Source: Akkermansiaceae bacterium
GTDB lineage: Bacteria; Verrucomicrobiota; Verrucomicrobiia; Verrucomicrobiales; Akkermansiaceae
Length of the DNA stretch: 45,357 nucleotides
Reading direction: 5' to 3'
NCBI GenBank assembly: GCA_025354565.1
Contig: JANXMQ010000012.1
Location: 1 to 45,357 of the forward strand
Part shown: positions 15,438-23,018 of the stretch, piece by piece
How positions within the stretch are numbered: position 1 is the stretch's first letter
How the letters are laid out: every line of letters begins with the position of its first letter
The notes under the pieces: model-generated
Databases searched by the model: none
Told to the model about the DNA's origin: nothing
What the model saw: only the letters and a program-made list of their open reading frames with translations
Translations under genes and position numbers: made by a program

Positions 15438-15500
15438 AGTGTGTGTGTGTTTGTTTTTTTCTAGCAGGAGTGTTTGGGTTTTTTAACCAGCTAGCGGGTC

Positions 15501-15914
15501 TCACCAATCGGTATAGGTGGTGGCCGCAGGCGCGTAGTCGGTGGATGTACTGTTTGCGTAGGCCGCAATCAGATACAACGTGCCGAAGGCCGGGACGGCC
15601 GCACCATACGTATAGGTAATATCGGTGTTCGGAGCGTTGACGCTGTTGAGATACTTGCCGCTTCCGACGATATCCGTCGTGGCAATAAGTGCGTCACCGA
15701 TGTTGAGACCGCGAATATTCGAGTGACCCCGAACGGCTTGTTGCACGTTACGGATGTTCAGGATGTTGGCGGCACGGTCCGACCCCTTTTTCCAGGCGCG
15801 GGCGCCGATGAAGAGGATCGAGATGAGGGAAAGCAAAACGAGGATGACGACCGTCAATTCGAGGAGGGTCATACCGGACTTGCTTTTCATGTTCTGGGTG
15901 TTGGTCAGTTTCAT
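15501..15914 (-). CDS. Type IV major pilin-like protein, copy 1
   Basis: 137 residues, first of the tandem pilin pair in transcription order. The processing site KSKSG before MTLLELTVV and Glu+5 are the same as in copy 2. The head (SNIRGLNIGDALIATTDIV to ATTYTDW) is a diverged version of copy 2 that keeps SGKYLNSVNAPNTDI. The 149-bp spacer separating it from the pilT stop may hold a pilin promoter, but no clear -35/-10 or -24/-12 site was found. The coding-strand leader is A/C-rich and lacks a Shine-Dalgarno. By family these are the filament subunits. Confidence 0.9.
   Translation of the reverse strand: MKLTNTQNMKSKSGMTLLELTVVILVLLSLISILFIGARAWKKGSDRAANILNIRNVQQAVRGHSNIRGLNIGDALIATTDIVGSGKYLNSVNAPNTDITYTYGAAVPAFGTLYLIAAYANSTSTDYAPAATTYTDW
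15723..15914. repeat. Near-identical direct repeat, pilin copy 1 segment
   Basis: Partner of 15246-15437, in the same orientation and about 477 bp apart. Recombination between the two would fuse the copies and delete one pilin gene. The matching portion includes the ATG but not the leader RNA upstream of it. Confidence 0.9.
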
Positions 15915-16063
15915 TGTGTTTTGTTCTAACTATATTTGGGTGTGTTGTTGTTTTGTTCAGCGGGAGAACTCCTTGCGGGACTCAAGGTTTCTGAATTCTT
16001 GACATTCGTTTGGCTGGTTCTCGGAAAAGGTTTGGAATGGGAAGCAAAGTTTGGTTAATAGGA

Positions 16064-17344
16064 TCAATCGACACCGTCGTCGTTTTTGTTCATTTTGGCG
16101 TTTTGGAAAGTATCTTCGGTAATCAAGCCTTGGTTGAGCAAGCGGCGGAGATTGGAATCCCACTCGATGTTGCCAGCGCGGCGGATGACATCTTCGAGCG
16201 AGCGAGCACCGCCGTCGTAGTTGGCAATGGCGCTCGACACGGCATCGTCGCTATTCTGGAGGAATTCATAGGTGAGCACGCGGCGCTGGACACCATTGAG
16301 GAGTCCTTGTGAGTGGATGAAAATAATGATCTCCGCGAGGCGACTCAGGACTGAGGTATGGGAATCCTTCGGATATAATTCCAAGATCCGGCCAATGGTC
16401 TTAACGGCTCCGGTGGTGTGGAGTGTAGAAAGCACCAAATGACCGGTTTGCGCTGCTTCCATGCAGGTTTCCATAGCCTCACGGTCGCGGATTTCTCCTA
16501 GCAGAATGATATGAGGGGCTTTCCGCAGCACATCCTTGAGTCCCTGGCGGTAGGAATGCACATCTCGCCCGACTTCCTGTTGGGTTACGATACTGGGTGA
16601 GGGAATGCGATGTCCTGGATAGTCAGGATCATCCATGTCATCGGGATATTGGTACTCGATGGGATCTTCCACAGTCACAATATGTTTTGGATGGTTGCGG
16701 CGGGCCCAGTCGATGAGCGAGGCCAGCGTGGTGGATTTACCCGAGCCGGTGGGACCAGTGACAAGGCATAGTCCGGCACGCTTGAGCACACCATGGCGCA
16801 GGGTGTCGGTGGTATCGAGATCAATGCCAAGCGACGCGAGTTCCGGGATAAAATCGTTTAGTATCCGGCAGGTGACGCCAAGGCCCGAGGAGCTGAGGTG
16901 GGCCTGAATCCGTAAGCGACCCGAGCGCTCGCCGCTATCGCCCATGGGAATGCCATCGCAGGAGAAATCCGCAACGCGGCGTTCGGAGAAATCCGCAATG
17001 GCGAGTTTGATCTTGTCATCCACGCGGACTTCCATGCCCTTTTCTTGGCCAAAGCCATGGCTGCCGCTCTCACGGTTGCGAATGAGTTCCTTGAGAATCT
17101 CATCCATGTTCGCGGCAGAGAGAATGCCGAGGAAGTCAAGCTTCTCCATCCCTTTATTGGTATGGATGTAAACCGGTCGATCCGCCCGCATCTGGATATC
17201 AGATACCCGCAGTTCGCGGCAGACGCGGAAAATGATGCCGAGAAGATCCGTGCCTCTCATGCTCGCAGCAAAACGCACCGGCGCGGCAGCGGGGGCATAT
17301 CCCGGCAGCGGAGGTGGTTCGATGATTGAGGATGAGACAGACAT
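16064..17344 (-). CDS. pilT: PilT/PilU-like pilus motor ATPase
   Basis: 426 residues from MSVSSSIIEPPPLPG; the longer frame to 17503 runs into the upstream gene and is unlikely. An N-terminal PAS-like domain has LRVSDIQMRADRPVYIHTN. The motor follows with Walker A GPTGSGKST (197-205), Walker B IILLGEIRD (279-287) and the His box TGHLVLSTLHTTGAV. The PilB tetracysteine is absent, as in PilT. An insert between the Asp and Walker B boxes (DDMDDPDYPGHRIPS) and a C-terminal extension make it longer than typical PilT (about 345 residues). Likely role: retraction or regulation of the pilus. It follows the unknown 296-residue gene by 10 bp. Confidence 0.9.
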   Translation of the reverse strand: MSVSSSIIEPPPLPGYAPAAAPVRFAASMRGTDLLGIIFRVCRELRVSDIQMRADRPVYIHTNKGMEKLDFLGILSAANMDEILKELIRNRESGSHGFGQEKGMEVRVDDKIKLAIADFSERRVADFSCDGIPMGDSGERSGRLRIQAHLSSSGLGVTCRILNDFIPELASLGIDLDTTDTLRHGVLKRAGLCLVTGPTGSGKSTTLASLIDWARRNHPKHIVTVEDPIEYQYPDDMDDPDYPGHRIPSPSIVTQQEVGRDVHSYRQGLKDVLRKAPHIILLGEIRDREAMETCMEAAQTGHLVLSTLHTTGAVKTIGRILELYPKDSHTSVLSRLAEIIIFIHSQGLLNGVQRRVLTYEFLQNSDDAVSSAIANYDGGARSLEDVIRRAGNIEWDSNLRRLLNQGLITEDTFQNAKMNKNDDGVD

Positions 17345-17354
17345 GGACAGTGAA

Positions 17355-18245
17355 TCAGTTAGATGCTTGGGGTGCGTGGGTATTGCCTTCGAGGCGGAGG
17401 ATGGTGCCTTCCGCATCATCTCTGAAATGGTTGATGAAATTGAATCTCTCGTCGCACTCGGCGATGCGCTGGGGCGAGAGCAGTTCCCAGTTTTTGGTTT
17501 CATCCCACTCTTTAGCGATGCTGACGTAGCGAGCGAGGCAGTGATCGAGCAGGTTTAGGTATTGATGCATCTGTGTCGTATTGAACTTCGGACTCACGTT
17601 CCGCTGATCATTGAACATCAGTTCCAAGATATTGCTGGCGGCAGCGGCGGCAGTAAGGGCCGGACGGGGATCATGCTCCTGTTTGAGACAATATTGAATG
17701 GTATCTTCCGCGAGTTTGGCGGCGGAAGGTGTGAGTTCTGGGCGGGTGCCGAGTTCGGGTTCCGTCAGGAAAAAATGAAGCGAGTTATAATTCGCGTAGT
17801 GGGCCGGATCGAGCTGATAGGCAAAGCGGAGCTTGTCCTCAACTTGGCGGCGGAGATAGCGTCGGTGGGCCGCGCTCGCGGACTTCGGATTGGTGCTGAC
17901 TTCTGCAGCCTTGTCCAAAGAGGCGAGGAGATTCTCCAAGCGGCGTTCCAGTGTGGGGCTGGAGGTTTCATTGTTGGGGGTTGCTACTGCCTCGTTGCCG
18001 TCGTGTCCTTTGTCCGCCGAGTGCTGATGGTCTCCGCTACTCATCGCGCCGTGGAAATAGGTGTCAATCGGACCCTGCATGGCCATCGCGAAAACCTCGC
18101 CATAAGGACTACCATTAATGCCTAGCGGATTCAAAGGCGCGTCCAAATCCGGGTTCACGACCAGCGGGCGTCCGGCAAACGCCCACAGGAACACACCGCT
18201 TGCCATAAGCGCGGCGGAAATGCTGTGGGTGTAAACGCGTGACAT
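17355..18245 (-). CDS. Unknown membrane-anchored protein between ABC transporter and pilT
   Basis: 296 residues. An N-terminal hydrophobic segment (about 7-27, ISAALMASGVFLWAFAG) acts as a signal or anchor. A linker rich in His, Asp, Ser and Asn (about 65-95) precedes a mainly helical domain (about 96-280) with AAHRRYLRRQVEDKL, FAYQLDPAHYANYNSLHFF and LNLLDHCLARYVSIAKEW. The helical part recalls TPR-like folds, but no repeat was confirmed. It lies 35 bp after the permease and 10 bp before pilT. In the Myxococcus xanthus pil cluster, PilG accompanies the ABC components PilH and PilI, so a PilG-like role is a context-based guess only. Confidence 0.7.
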   Translation of the reverse strand: MSRVYTHSISAALMASGVFLWAFAGRPLVVNPDLDAPLNPLGINGSPYGEVFAMAMQGPIDTYFHGAMSSGDHQHSADKGHDGNEAVATPNNETSSPTLERRLENLLASLDKAAEVSTNPKSASAAHRRYLRRQVEDKLRFAYQLDPAHYANYNSLHFFLTEPELGTRPELTPSAAKLAEDTIQYCLKQEHDPRPALTAAAAASNILELMFNDQRNVSPKFNTTQMHQYLNLLDHCLARYVSIAKEWDETKNWELLSPQRIAECDERFNFINHFRDDAEGTILRLEGNTHAPQASN

Positions 18246-18280
18246 AAAAATATGGTTTTAATGGAATTGATAGATAAAAA

Positions 18281-19048
18281 TCAGACCGGGAGTTTCGTGC
18301 GGAAGCAGAGGCGGGACAGACCTACATAGGTTGCCAAGATTCCCGCAAAGTAGAGCGACATGTTCCAAAAAGTATCCGGAGGCAGTGCGCCACGCTTGAA
18401 AAGCAGGCGTTGGGTTAGATCCGCAAAACTATAGTGTGGAGAGAACAACCAGATGCCATGCAGGATTGGATTTGCCTCAAGTTTCAGCATATTATCGAGA
18501 TATCCGACACCATACAGGCCATACAATGTGACCAGTAGTGTGACGGTGAATCCGGTGATGCCGCCGAAGCGCGATGCCAGCGCCGTGGCCAAGGCTAGGA
18601 GCGGGCCGATAACGAGTAGGAACATAACCGTATATTGCATGTTCAAGGTCCACCACATCGAGTGCTCCGCCGGATCGGCAGGGGCTGCTGCGAACTGGCA
18701 GATAGCGGATGTGATGAGTGCGAGCGGCAGGATATAGCAAAAAATCGCAAGCCATATCTCGAACAGTTGGCGGGTGGCGGAAACGCCGGTGGTTTGGAAA
18801 TATTCGCCGACACCGGTTTTGGCATTGGTTTCGCCTTCGTGAGCAGCGGTGAACAGGCCCCAGAACAGAGTGCAAATCCAAAGCGTATCCCAAGCCGCGA
18901 TGATCCGGGCGGGCTCGACGAGTATTGGTTTTTCCGTTGCGCTGGAAATCATCGGCAGCGCGAACGGCAGGACGATCACCGCAAATACGCAGATCGCCCA
19001 GGCCTTGCGCTGGAATATCGTAGCAAATGTTAATCGGAAGAGTCTCAT
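18281..19048 (-). CDS. ABC transporter permease of pilus locus
   Basis: 255 residues with about six membrane helices (around residues 14-36, 53-68, 95-117, 135-158, 163-190 and 228-246), the layout of an ABC-2-type permease half. An extra loop with AAPADPAEHSMWW faces outward. The gene begins 22 bp after the ATPase gene, and the two should form one exporter. ABC exporters occur in some pilus clusters (pilGHI of Myxococcus xanthus is required for pilus biogenesis), which makes a pilus-related substrate plausible. The substrate is unknown. Confidence 0.85.
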   Translation of the reverse strand: MRLFRLTFATIFQRKAWAICVFAVIVLPFALPMISSATEKPILVEPARIIAAWDTLWICTLFWGLFTAAHEGETNAKTGVGEYFQTTGVSATRQLFEIWLAIFCYILPLALITSAICQFAAAPADPAEHSMWWTLNMQYTVMFLLVIGPLLALATALASRFGGITGFTVTLLVTLYGLYGVGYLDNMLKLEANPILHGIWLFSPHYSFADLTQRLLFKRGALPPDTFWNMSLYFAGILATYVGLSRLCFRTKLPV

Positions 19049-19070
19049 GGCGGTTGGCTGGCAGGAATTT

Positions 19071-19718
19071 TCAGTTCATCAAATTCTTAAGGCGGCTCCA
19101 GGTTTGCCCGTCAGCATTGAGATGGCTGGCGGTTTTCCCCTCGATCAGCAGGGCGCTGGGCATTTCCATCGAATCATAGTCCGGATGGCAGCTCACCAAG
19201 CGCAGCGTGTTCGATGAGGACTCCCGCCAAATTTCCTCGAAGACTTGGCGGGCGAAGGCGTCGAGGCCGCTGAACGGCTCGTCGAGGAGTAAAATATTGC
19301 CCTCATCCGGCTTCACGGAATACTCGGCCATGATCAGGCTGGTTTTGCGCCGATTTCCCGTGGAGAGGCGGCCATAGGGCTTTTTCACGTCGAGTTCGAT
19401 GCGGGCGGCCAGCTTGAGGGCGTCATCCAGCCTCGACTTGGGAAGCATCATGCGGAAAACGAGCGCCGGCGTGATTACGGGATCGAAGCGGAGGTCTTCC
19501 GGCAGATACTGCACATGGCCTTGAATCCGCATTTTTCCTGAAATCGGCTTGAGAGTCCCGGCGAGGGTGCGTAGCAGGGTGGTTTTGCCCCGACCATTGC
19601 GGGCGAGCAAGAAATGGGTGCCGCCTGTCAACTCAACCGCTTGCCCGAAGCGGGCGAGAGGGCTGCTGTAGCCAATTTCAAGACCGGAGTCGAGATGGAT
19701 GGTGGCTTGTTGCTTCAT
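19071..19718 (-). CDS. ABC transporter ATPase of pilus locus
   Basis: 215 residues, short as for CcmA-type exporter ATPases. The Walker A is ARNGRGKTT, the signature is the degenerate LSTGNRRKTSL, the Walker B is ILLLDEPFSGLD and the switch His lies in VSCHPDYD. The signature is GRLSTGNRRK rather than LSGGQ but keeps the key Ser and Gly. First gene of the pilus operon; it starts beside a 290-bp AT-rich region shared with the divergent purM. It should energise the adjacent permease. Confidence 0.9.
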   Translation of the reverse strand: MKQQATIHLDSGLEIGYSSPLARFGQAVELTGGTHFLLARNGRGKTTLLRTLAGTLKPISGKMRIQGHVQYLPEDLRFDPVITPALVFRMMLPKSRLDDALKLAARIELDVKKPYGRLSTGNRRKTSLIMAEYSVKPDEGNILLLDEPFSGLDAFARQVFEEIWRESSSNTLRLVSCHPDYDSMEMPSALLIEGKTASHLNADGQTWSRLKNLMN

Positions 19719-20009
19719 CGGTTTGTGTTTCGATTCGTTGCGGTTCTAAGGAATTTCAGCGATTTGTCAAGGTTTCTTAAATATTCGTCTCGCTTGTCTT
19801 TACGACGTTTAAAATAATTTACCGATATTGGCAATCTTTTTTTGAACATTTTCAGGCTTTGCGTGTCATTGTTTTTAAAATTCGTAAAAATACTTGGTGA
19901 AAACCCTTAATTTTAAAGCATTCTAGGGATTTGCCTCGGCCATAAAAAAACCAAAGATTTTTTCTGCGTGACGCGAAGAAGGTGGCTTGTAGAACTCCCC
20001 CAGCGGAAT
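19719..20009. promoter_or_regulatory. AT-rich divergent intergenic region between pilus operon and purM
   Basis: About 290 bp, much more A+T-rich than the genes on either side. It contains long T and A runs (for example 19838-19844 and 19945-19951). It must hold promoters for the minus-strand pilus operon and the plus-strand purM-purF pair. I could not pick a convincing -35/-10 pair or a riboswitch fold by eye. Confidence 0.5.
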
Positions 20010-21005
20010 ATGGCGGGCAAGTTAACTTACCAACAGGCAGGGGTGGACACGCGCAAAGCGGCGGCTCTGGTGGGCGACATCGGTACTCATGTGCGAAGAA
20101 CTCAACAAACGCGCAAGCTGTGGGGAGCCTTCGGGCTGTTCGCCGCTTGCTACGATCTGAGCAGCTATAAGGAGCCGGTCATGATGACGGGTTGCGACGG
20201 CGTCGGGACGAAGCTGGAGCTGCTCTTGGAGCACGATTTGCTAGAGACAGCGGGCAAAGACCTCGTCGCCATGAGTGTGAATGACATTCTGACGACCGGC
20301 GGTGATCCCCTGCTCTTCCTCGATTACATCGGCATCGCAGCCTTGCATGAGGAGAAAATCACCCGCCTCATTTCCGGAATGGCCGATTACCTCGAAGCCT
20401 GCGACTGCATTCTCGCCGGCGGGGAAACCGCCGAAATGCCGGGGATTGTCCCGGTGGATGTGATCGAACTATCGGGTTTCTGTATCGGCTGCGCGGAAAA
20501 ACCCGATCTCATCGATCCCACCACTGTCGCCGTCGGCGACCTCCTCGTCGGCTACGCATCCGACAGCATCCACGCCAATGGCTGGTCGCTCGTCCGCCGC
20601 GTGCTCAACGAATTTCCCGGCGAAGTCACCGACGAGGAACTCCACGCCTGGCTCAAGCCCACCCGCCTCTATCACGACGTCACTCGCGATTTGAAAAAAT
20701 CTGGCGTCAAACCCAAGGCGATGTCTCACATCACCGGCGGCGGTCTTCCGGAAAACCTCGAACGCCTCTTCCGTGGCATGGGTGCGGATTTGCAAATCCC
20801 GCGCTGGGAACTCCCGGGAATCGCCAAACTTCTCACGCACGTGGACTCCGAGGATCGTTTCCACACCTTCAATATGGGCATCGGCTGGGTGGCGATCGTC
20901 GCCGAGGCCGATGTCGAAGCGGCCCTCAAGGCTGGCGATGGCGGCTGTGTCCTCGGTCGTATGGTTCCCGATGAGGGAGTCCGCGTTCGCGTTATCGGCG
21001 AGTGA
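20010..21005 (+). CDS. purM: Phosphoribosylformylglycinamidine cyclo-ligase (PurM)
   Basis: 331 residues. Catalyses ATP-dependent closure of FGAM to aminoimidazole ribotide, step 5 of purine synthesis. Signature stretches are MTGCDGVGTKLELL, ILAGGETAEMPG and AMSHITGGGLPENL, all in the expected order of the AIRS/PurM fold. The start at MAGKLTYQQAGVD matches the usual N-terminus; the frame opens at 19968 but the extra 14 residues are unlike the family. It is followed 19 bp later by purF, so the two are almost certainly cotranscribed. Confidence 0.95.
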   Translation: MAGKLTYQQAGVDTRKAAALVGDIGTHVRRTQQTRKLWGAFGLFAACYDLSSYKEPVMMTGCDGVGTKLELLLEHDLLETAGKDLVAMSVNDILTTGGDPLLFLDYIGIAALHEEKITRLISGMADYLEACDCILAGGETAEMPGIVPVDVIELSGFCIGCAEKPDLIDPTTVAVGDLLVGYASDSIHANGWSLVRRVLNEFPGEVTDEELHAWLKPTRLYHDVTRDLKKSGVKPKAMSHITGGGLPENLERLFRGMGADLQIPRWELPGIAKLLTHVDSEDRFHTFNMGIGWVAIVAEADVEAALKAGDGGCVLGRMVPDEGVRVRVIGE

Positions 21006-21024
21006 TGTTAATTTCCAACCAAGC

Positions 21025-22950
21025 ATGAGCGACTTCCTCACCCACGAATGCGGGATCGCCGCAGTCCGCCTCCGCAAGCCGCTGGCCTATTATTATGACC
21101 GCTACGGCACCTGCCTGTGGGGCCTGAACAAGCTGTTTCTCCTGATGGAAAAGCAGCACAACCGCGGCCAGGATGGTACCGGCATCGGTTGTGTGAAAAT
21201 TGATATGCCCATCGGCCAGCCCTACGTCAACCGGCGGCGCGGGATTGAAAAGGACGCGCTTGCCGAGATTTTCCGCAAGGAGATCAAAGACTTCTTCAAA
21301 ATGTCGCGCAAGGGCGTGATGGATCATAAAAGCCCGGAGAGCGTCAAAAAACACTTCGATTTCGGTGGGGAAATCCTCATCGGTCACCTGCGCTATGGGA
21401 CCTCTGGCGAATTTGACGAAGGCTGCTGCCATCCCTACCTCCGCCGCAGCAACTGGCCCACCCGCACCCTGATGGTCATGGGTAATTTCAACATGACCAA
21501 CGCCGCTGCGCTCAATGAAGTGCTCATCGACCGCGGCCAGCACCCGGTATTCGGCACGGATACGCAGACGGTGTTAGAGGAAATCGGCTACCATCTCGAC
21601 GAGGCCCACACGGATCTCTACCGCCACCTCCGCGACGCTGGTGTTCCTGGCGCGGAAATGCCTGCTAGAATTTCCGCCGCGCTTGACGTCCCCAAGCTCG
21701 TCGCCGAATCCGCGTCCGCTTGGGATGGCGGCTACGCGATCTGCGGCGTCATCGGCAATGGCGACATGTTCGTCATGCGCGATCCCCACGGCATCCGGCC
21801 CTGCCACATGTTAGTGACTGACGAAGTGATCGCCTTCGCCTCCGAGCGCGTGCCACTCATGACCGTTTTCGAAGCCGATGCCAGCGCAGTCAAAGCCGTC
21901 GATCCCGGCTCCATGATCACGATCAAGTCAGACGGCTCCATGACGGATACCGCCTTCGCGCCGCCGCAAAAATACACGCCATGTTCGTTTGAGAAAATTT
22001 ATTTCTCCCGCGGCAACGACCCACAAATTTACCGCGAGCGAAAAGCGATGGGAGCAGCGCTGGTGCCGCAAGTCGTCGATTCTATCGACGGCGCGTTTGA
22101 AAAAACCACCTTCTCCTTCATCCCTAACACTGCTGAAACCGCCTACTACGGCCTCATGGACGGCCTTCGCCTATTCCGCCGCCAGCAAGTGCGGTCAGCC
22201 ATTTTACAAGCATCCGCAGATGGCAATCTCACCACGGAACTGGTCGATGATCTCATCCTGCGTAACTGGCCCAAGGGCGAAAAAGTCGCGCACAAGGACA
22301 TCAAGATGCGCACCTTCATCTCGCAGGAAAAGGGCCGGGATCAGATGGTGTCCCATGTCTATGACATCACCTATGGCGTGGTAAAACCCGGCGATTACTT
22401 GGTAGCGCTGGATGACTCCATCGTCCGTGGTACTACCTTGAAACAGTCCATCCTCAAAATCCTCGCCCGCACCAAACCGGCGAAGATCGTCGTCTGTTCC
22501 ACCGCCCCGCAGATCCGTTATCCGGATTGTTATGGCATCGACATGTCGGAACTCGGCAAGTTCATCGCCTTCCAAGCCGCCGTCGCCCTGCATCGCCGGG
22601 CAGGACGACAGCATTTGTTGGACCGGATTTATGACAACTGTCAGGCAGAATTGAAGCGCCCCATCGGCGAGCGCCGTAACTGTGTCCAAGCCGTTTATGA
22701 GACGTTCAACGATGAAGACGTCTCGGCAGAAATCAGTCGCATGGTCTATCCCGAAGGCATCGACTGGCATGGCGAAGTGCGGGTGATTTTCCAAAACATC
22801 GACAACCTCCACGCTTCCATCAAAGGCGAGTGCGGGGACTGGTATTTTACCGGCAATTATCCAACTCCAGGCGGCTACTCGATGGTCAATCTCGCCTACC
22901 TCCGCTGGTATGAAGGCGTCGGTGGCCGTAGCTACGATCTGCCGCTGTGA
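21025..22950 (+). CDS. purF: Amidophosphoribosyltransferase (PurF), long form
   Basis: 641 residues, longer than the roughly 500-residue E. coli enzyme but like the long forms of Bacteroidetes. It makes phosphoribosylamine from PRPP and glutamine, the first committed purine step. The N-terminal Ntn glutaminase begins at HECGIAAV; the nucleophile is Cys9, so the first eight residues would have to be removed, as in propeptide-bearing PurF. KQHNRGQDGTG and GHLRYGTSG are glutaminase motifs, and YLVALDDSIVRGTTL is the PRPP-binding loop. The start at 21025 follows purM by 19 bp; the longer upstream frame is purM read out of phase. Confidence 0.93.
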   Translation: MSDFLTHECGIAAVRLRKPLAYYYDRYGTCLWGLNKLFLLMEKQHNRGQDGTGIGCVKIDMPIGQPYVNRRRGIEKDALAEIFRKEIKDFFKMSRKGVMDHKSPESVKKHFDFGGEILIGHLRYGTSGEFDEGCCHPYLRRSNWPTRTLMVMGNFNMTNAAALNEVLIDRGQHPVFGTDTQTVLEEIGYHLDEAHTDLYRHLRDAGVPGAEMPARISAALDVPKLVAESASAWDGGYAICGVIGNGDMFVMRDPHGIRPCHMLVTDEVIAFASERVPLMTVFEADASAVKAVDPGSMITIKSDGSMTDTAFAPPQKYTPCSFEKIYFSRGNDPQIYRERKAMGAALVPQVVDSIDGAFEKTTFSFIPNTAETAYYGLMDGLRLFRRQQVRSAILQASADGNLTTELVDDLILRNWPKGEKVAHKDIKMRTFISQEKGRDQMVSHVYDITYGVVKPGDYLVALDDSIVRGTTLKQSILKILARTKPAKIVVCSTAPQIRYPDCYGIDMSELGKFIAFQAAVALHRRAGRQHLLDRIYDNCQAELKRPIGERRNCVQAVYETFNDEDVSAEISRMVYPEGIDWHGEVRVIFQNIDNLHASIKGECGDWYFTGNYPTPGGYSMVNLAYLRWYEGVGGRSYDLPL

Positions 22951-23018
22951 GTCAAGGAGTGTCGGCCTCAGGCGGAGAGTTGCGTCACAGCCGTAGGTCA
23001 ACGTCCGTGAGTTCATTT

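Noticed and set aside
15246-15914. Possible assembly duplication of one pilin gene
   Set aside because: Head-coding halves and leaders differ substantially, so these are two real paralogues.
19719-20009. Possible purine riboswitch or attenuator before purM
   Set aside because: No conserved riboswitch core or terminator/antiterminator pair could be found by eye.
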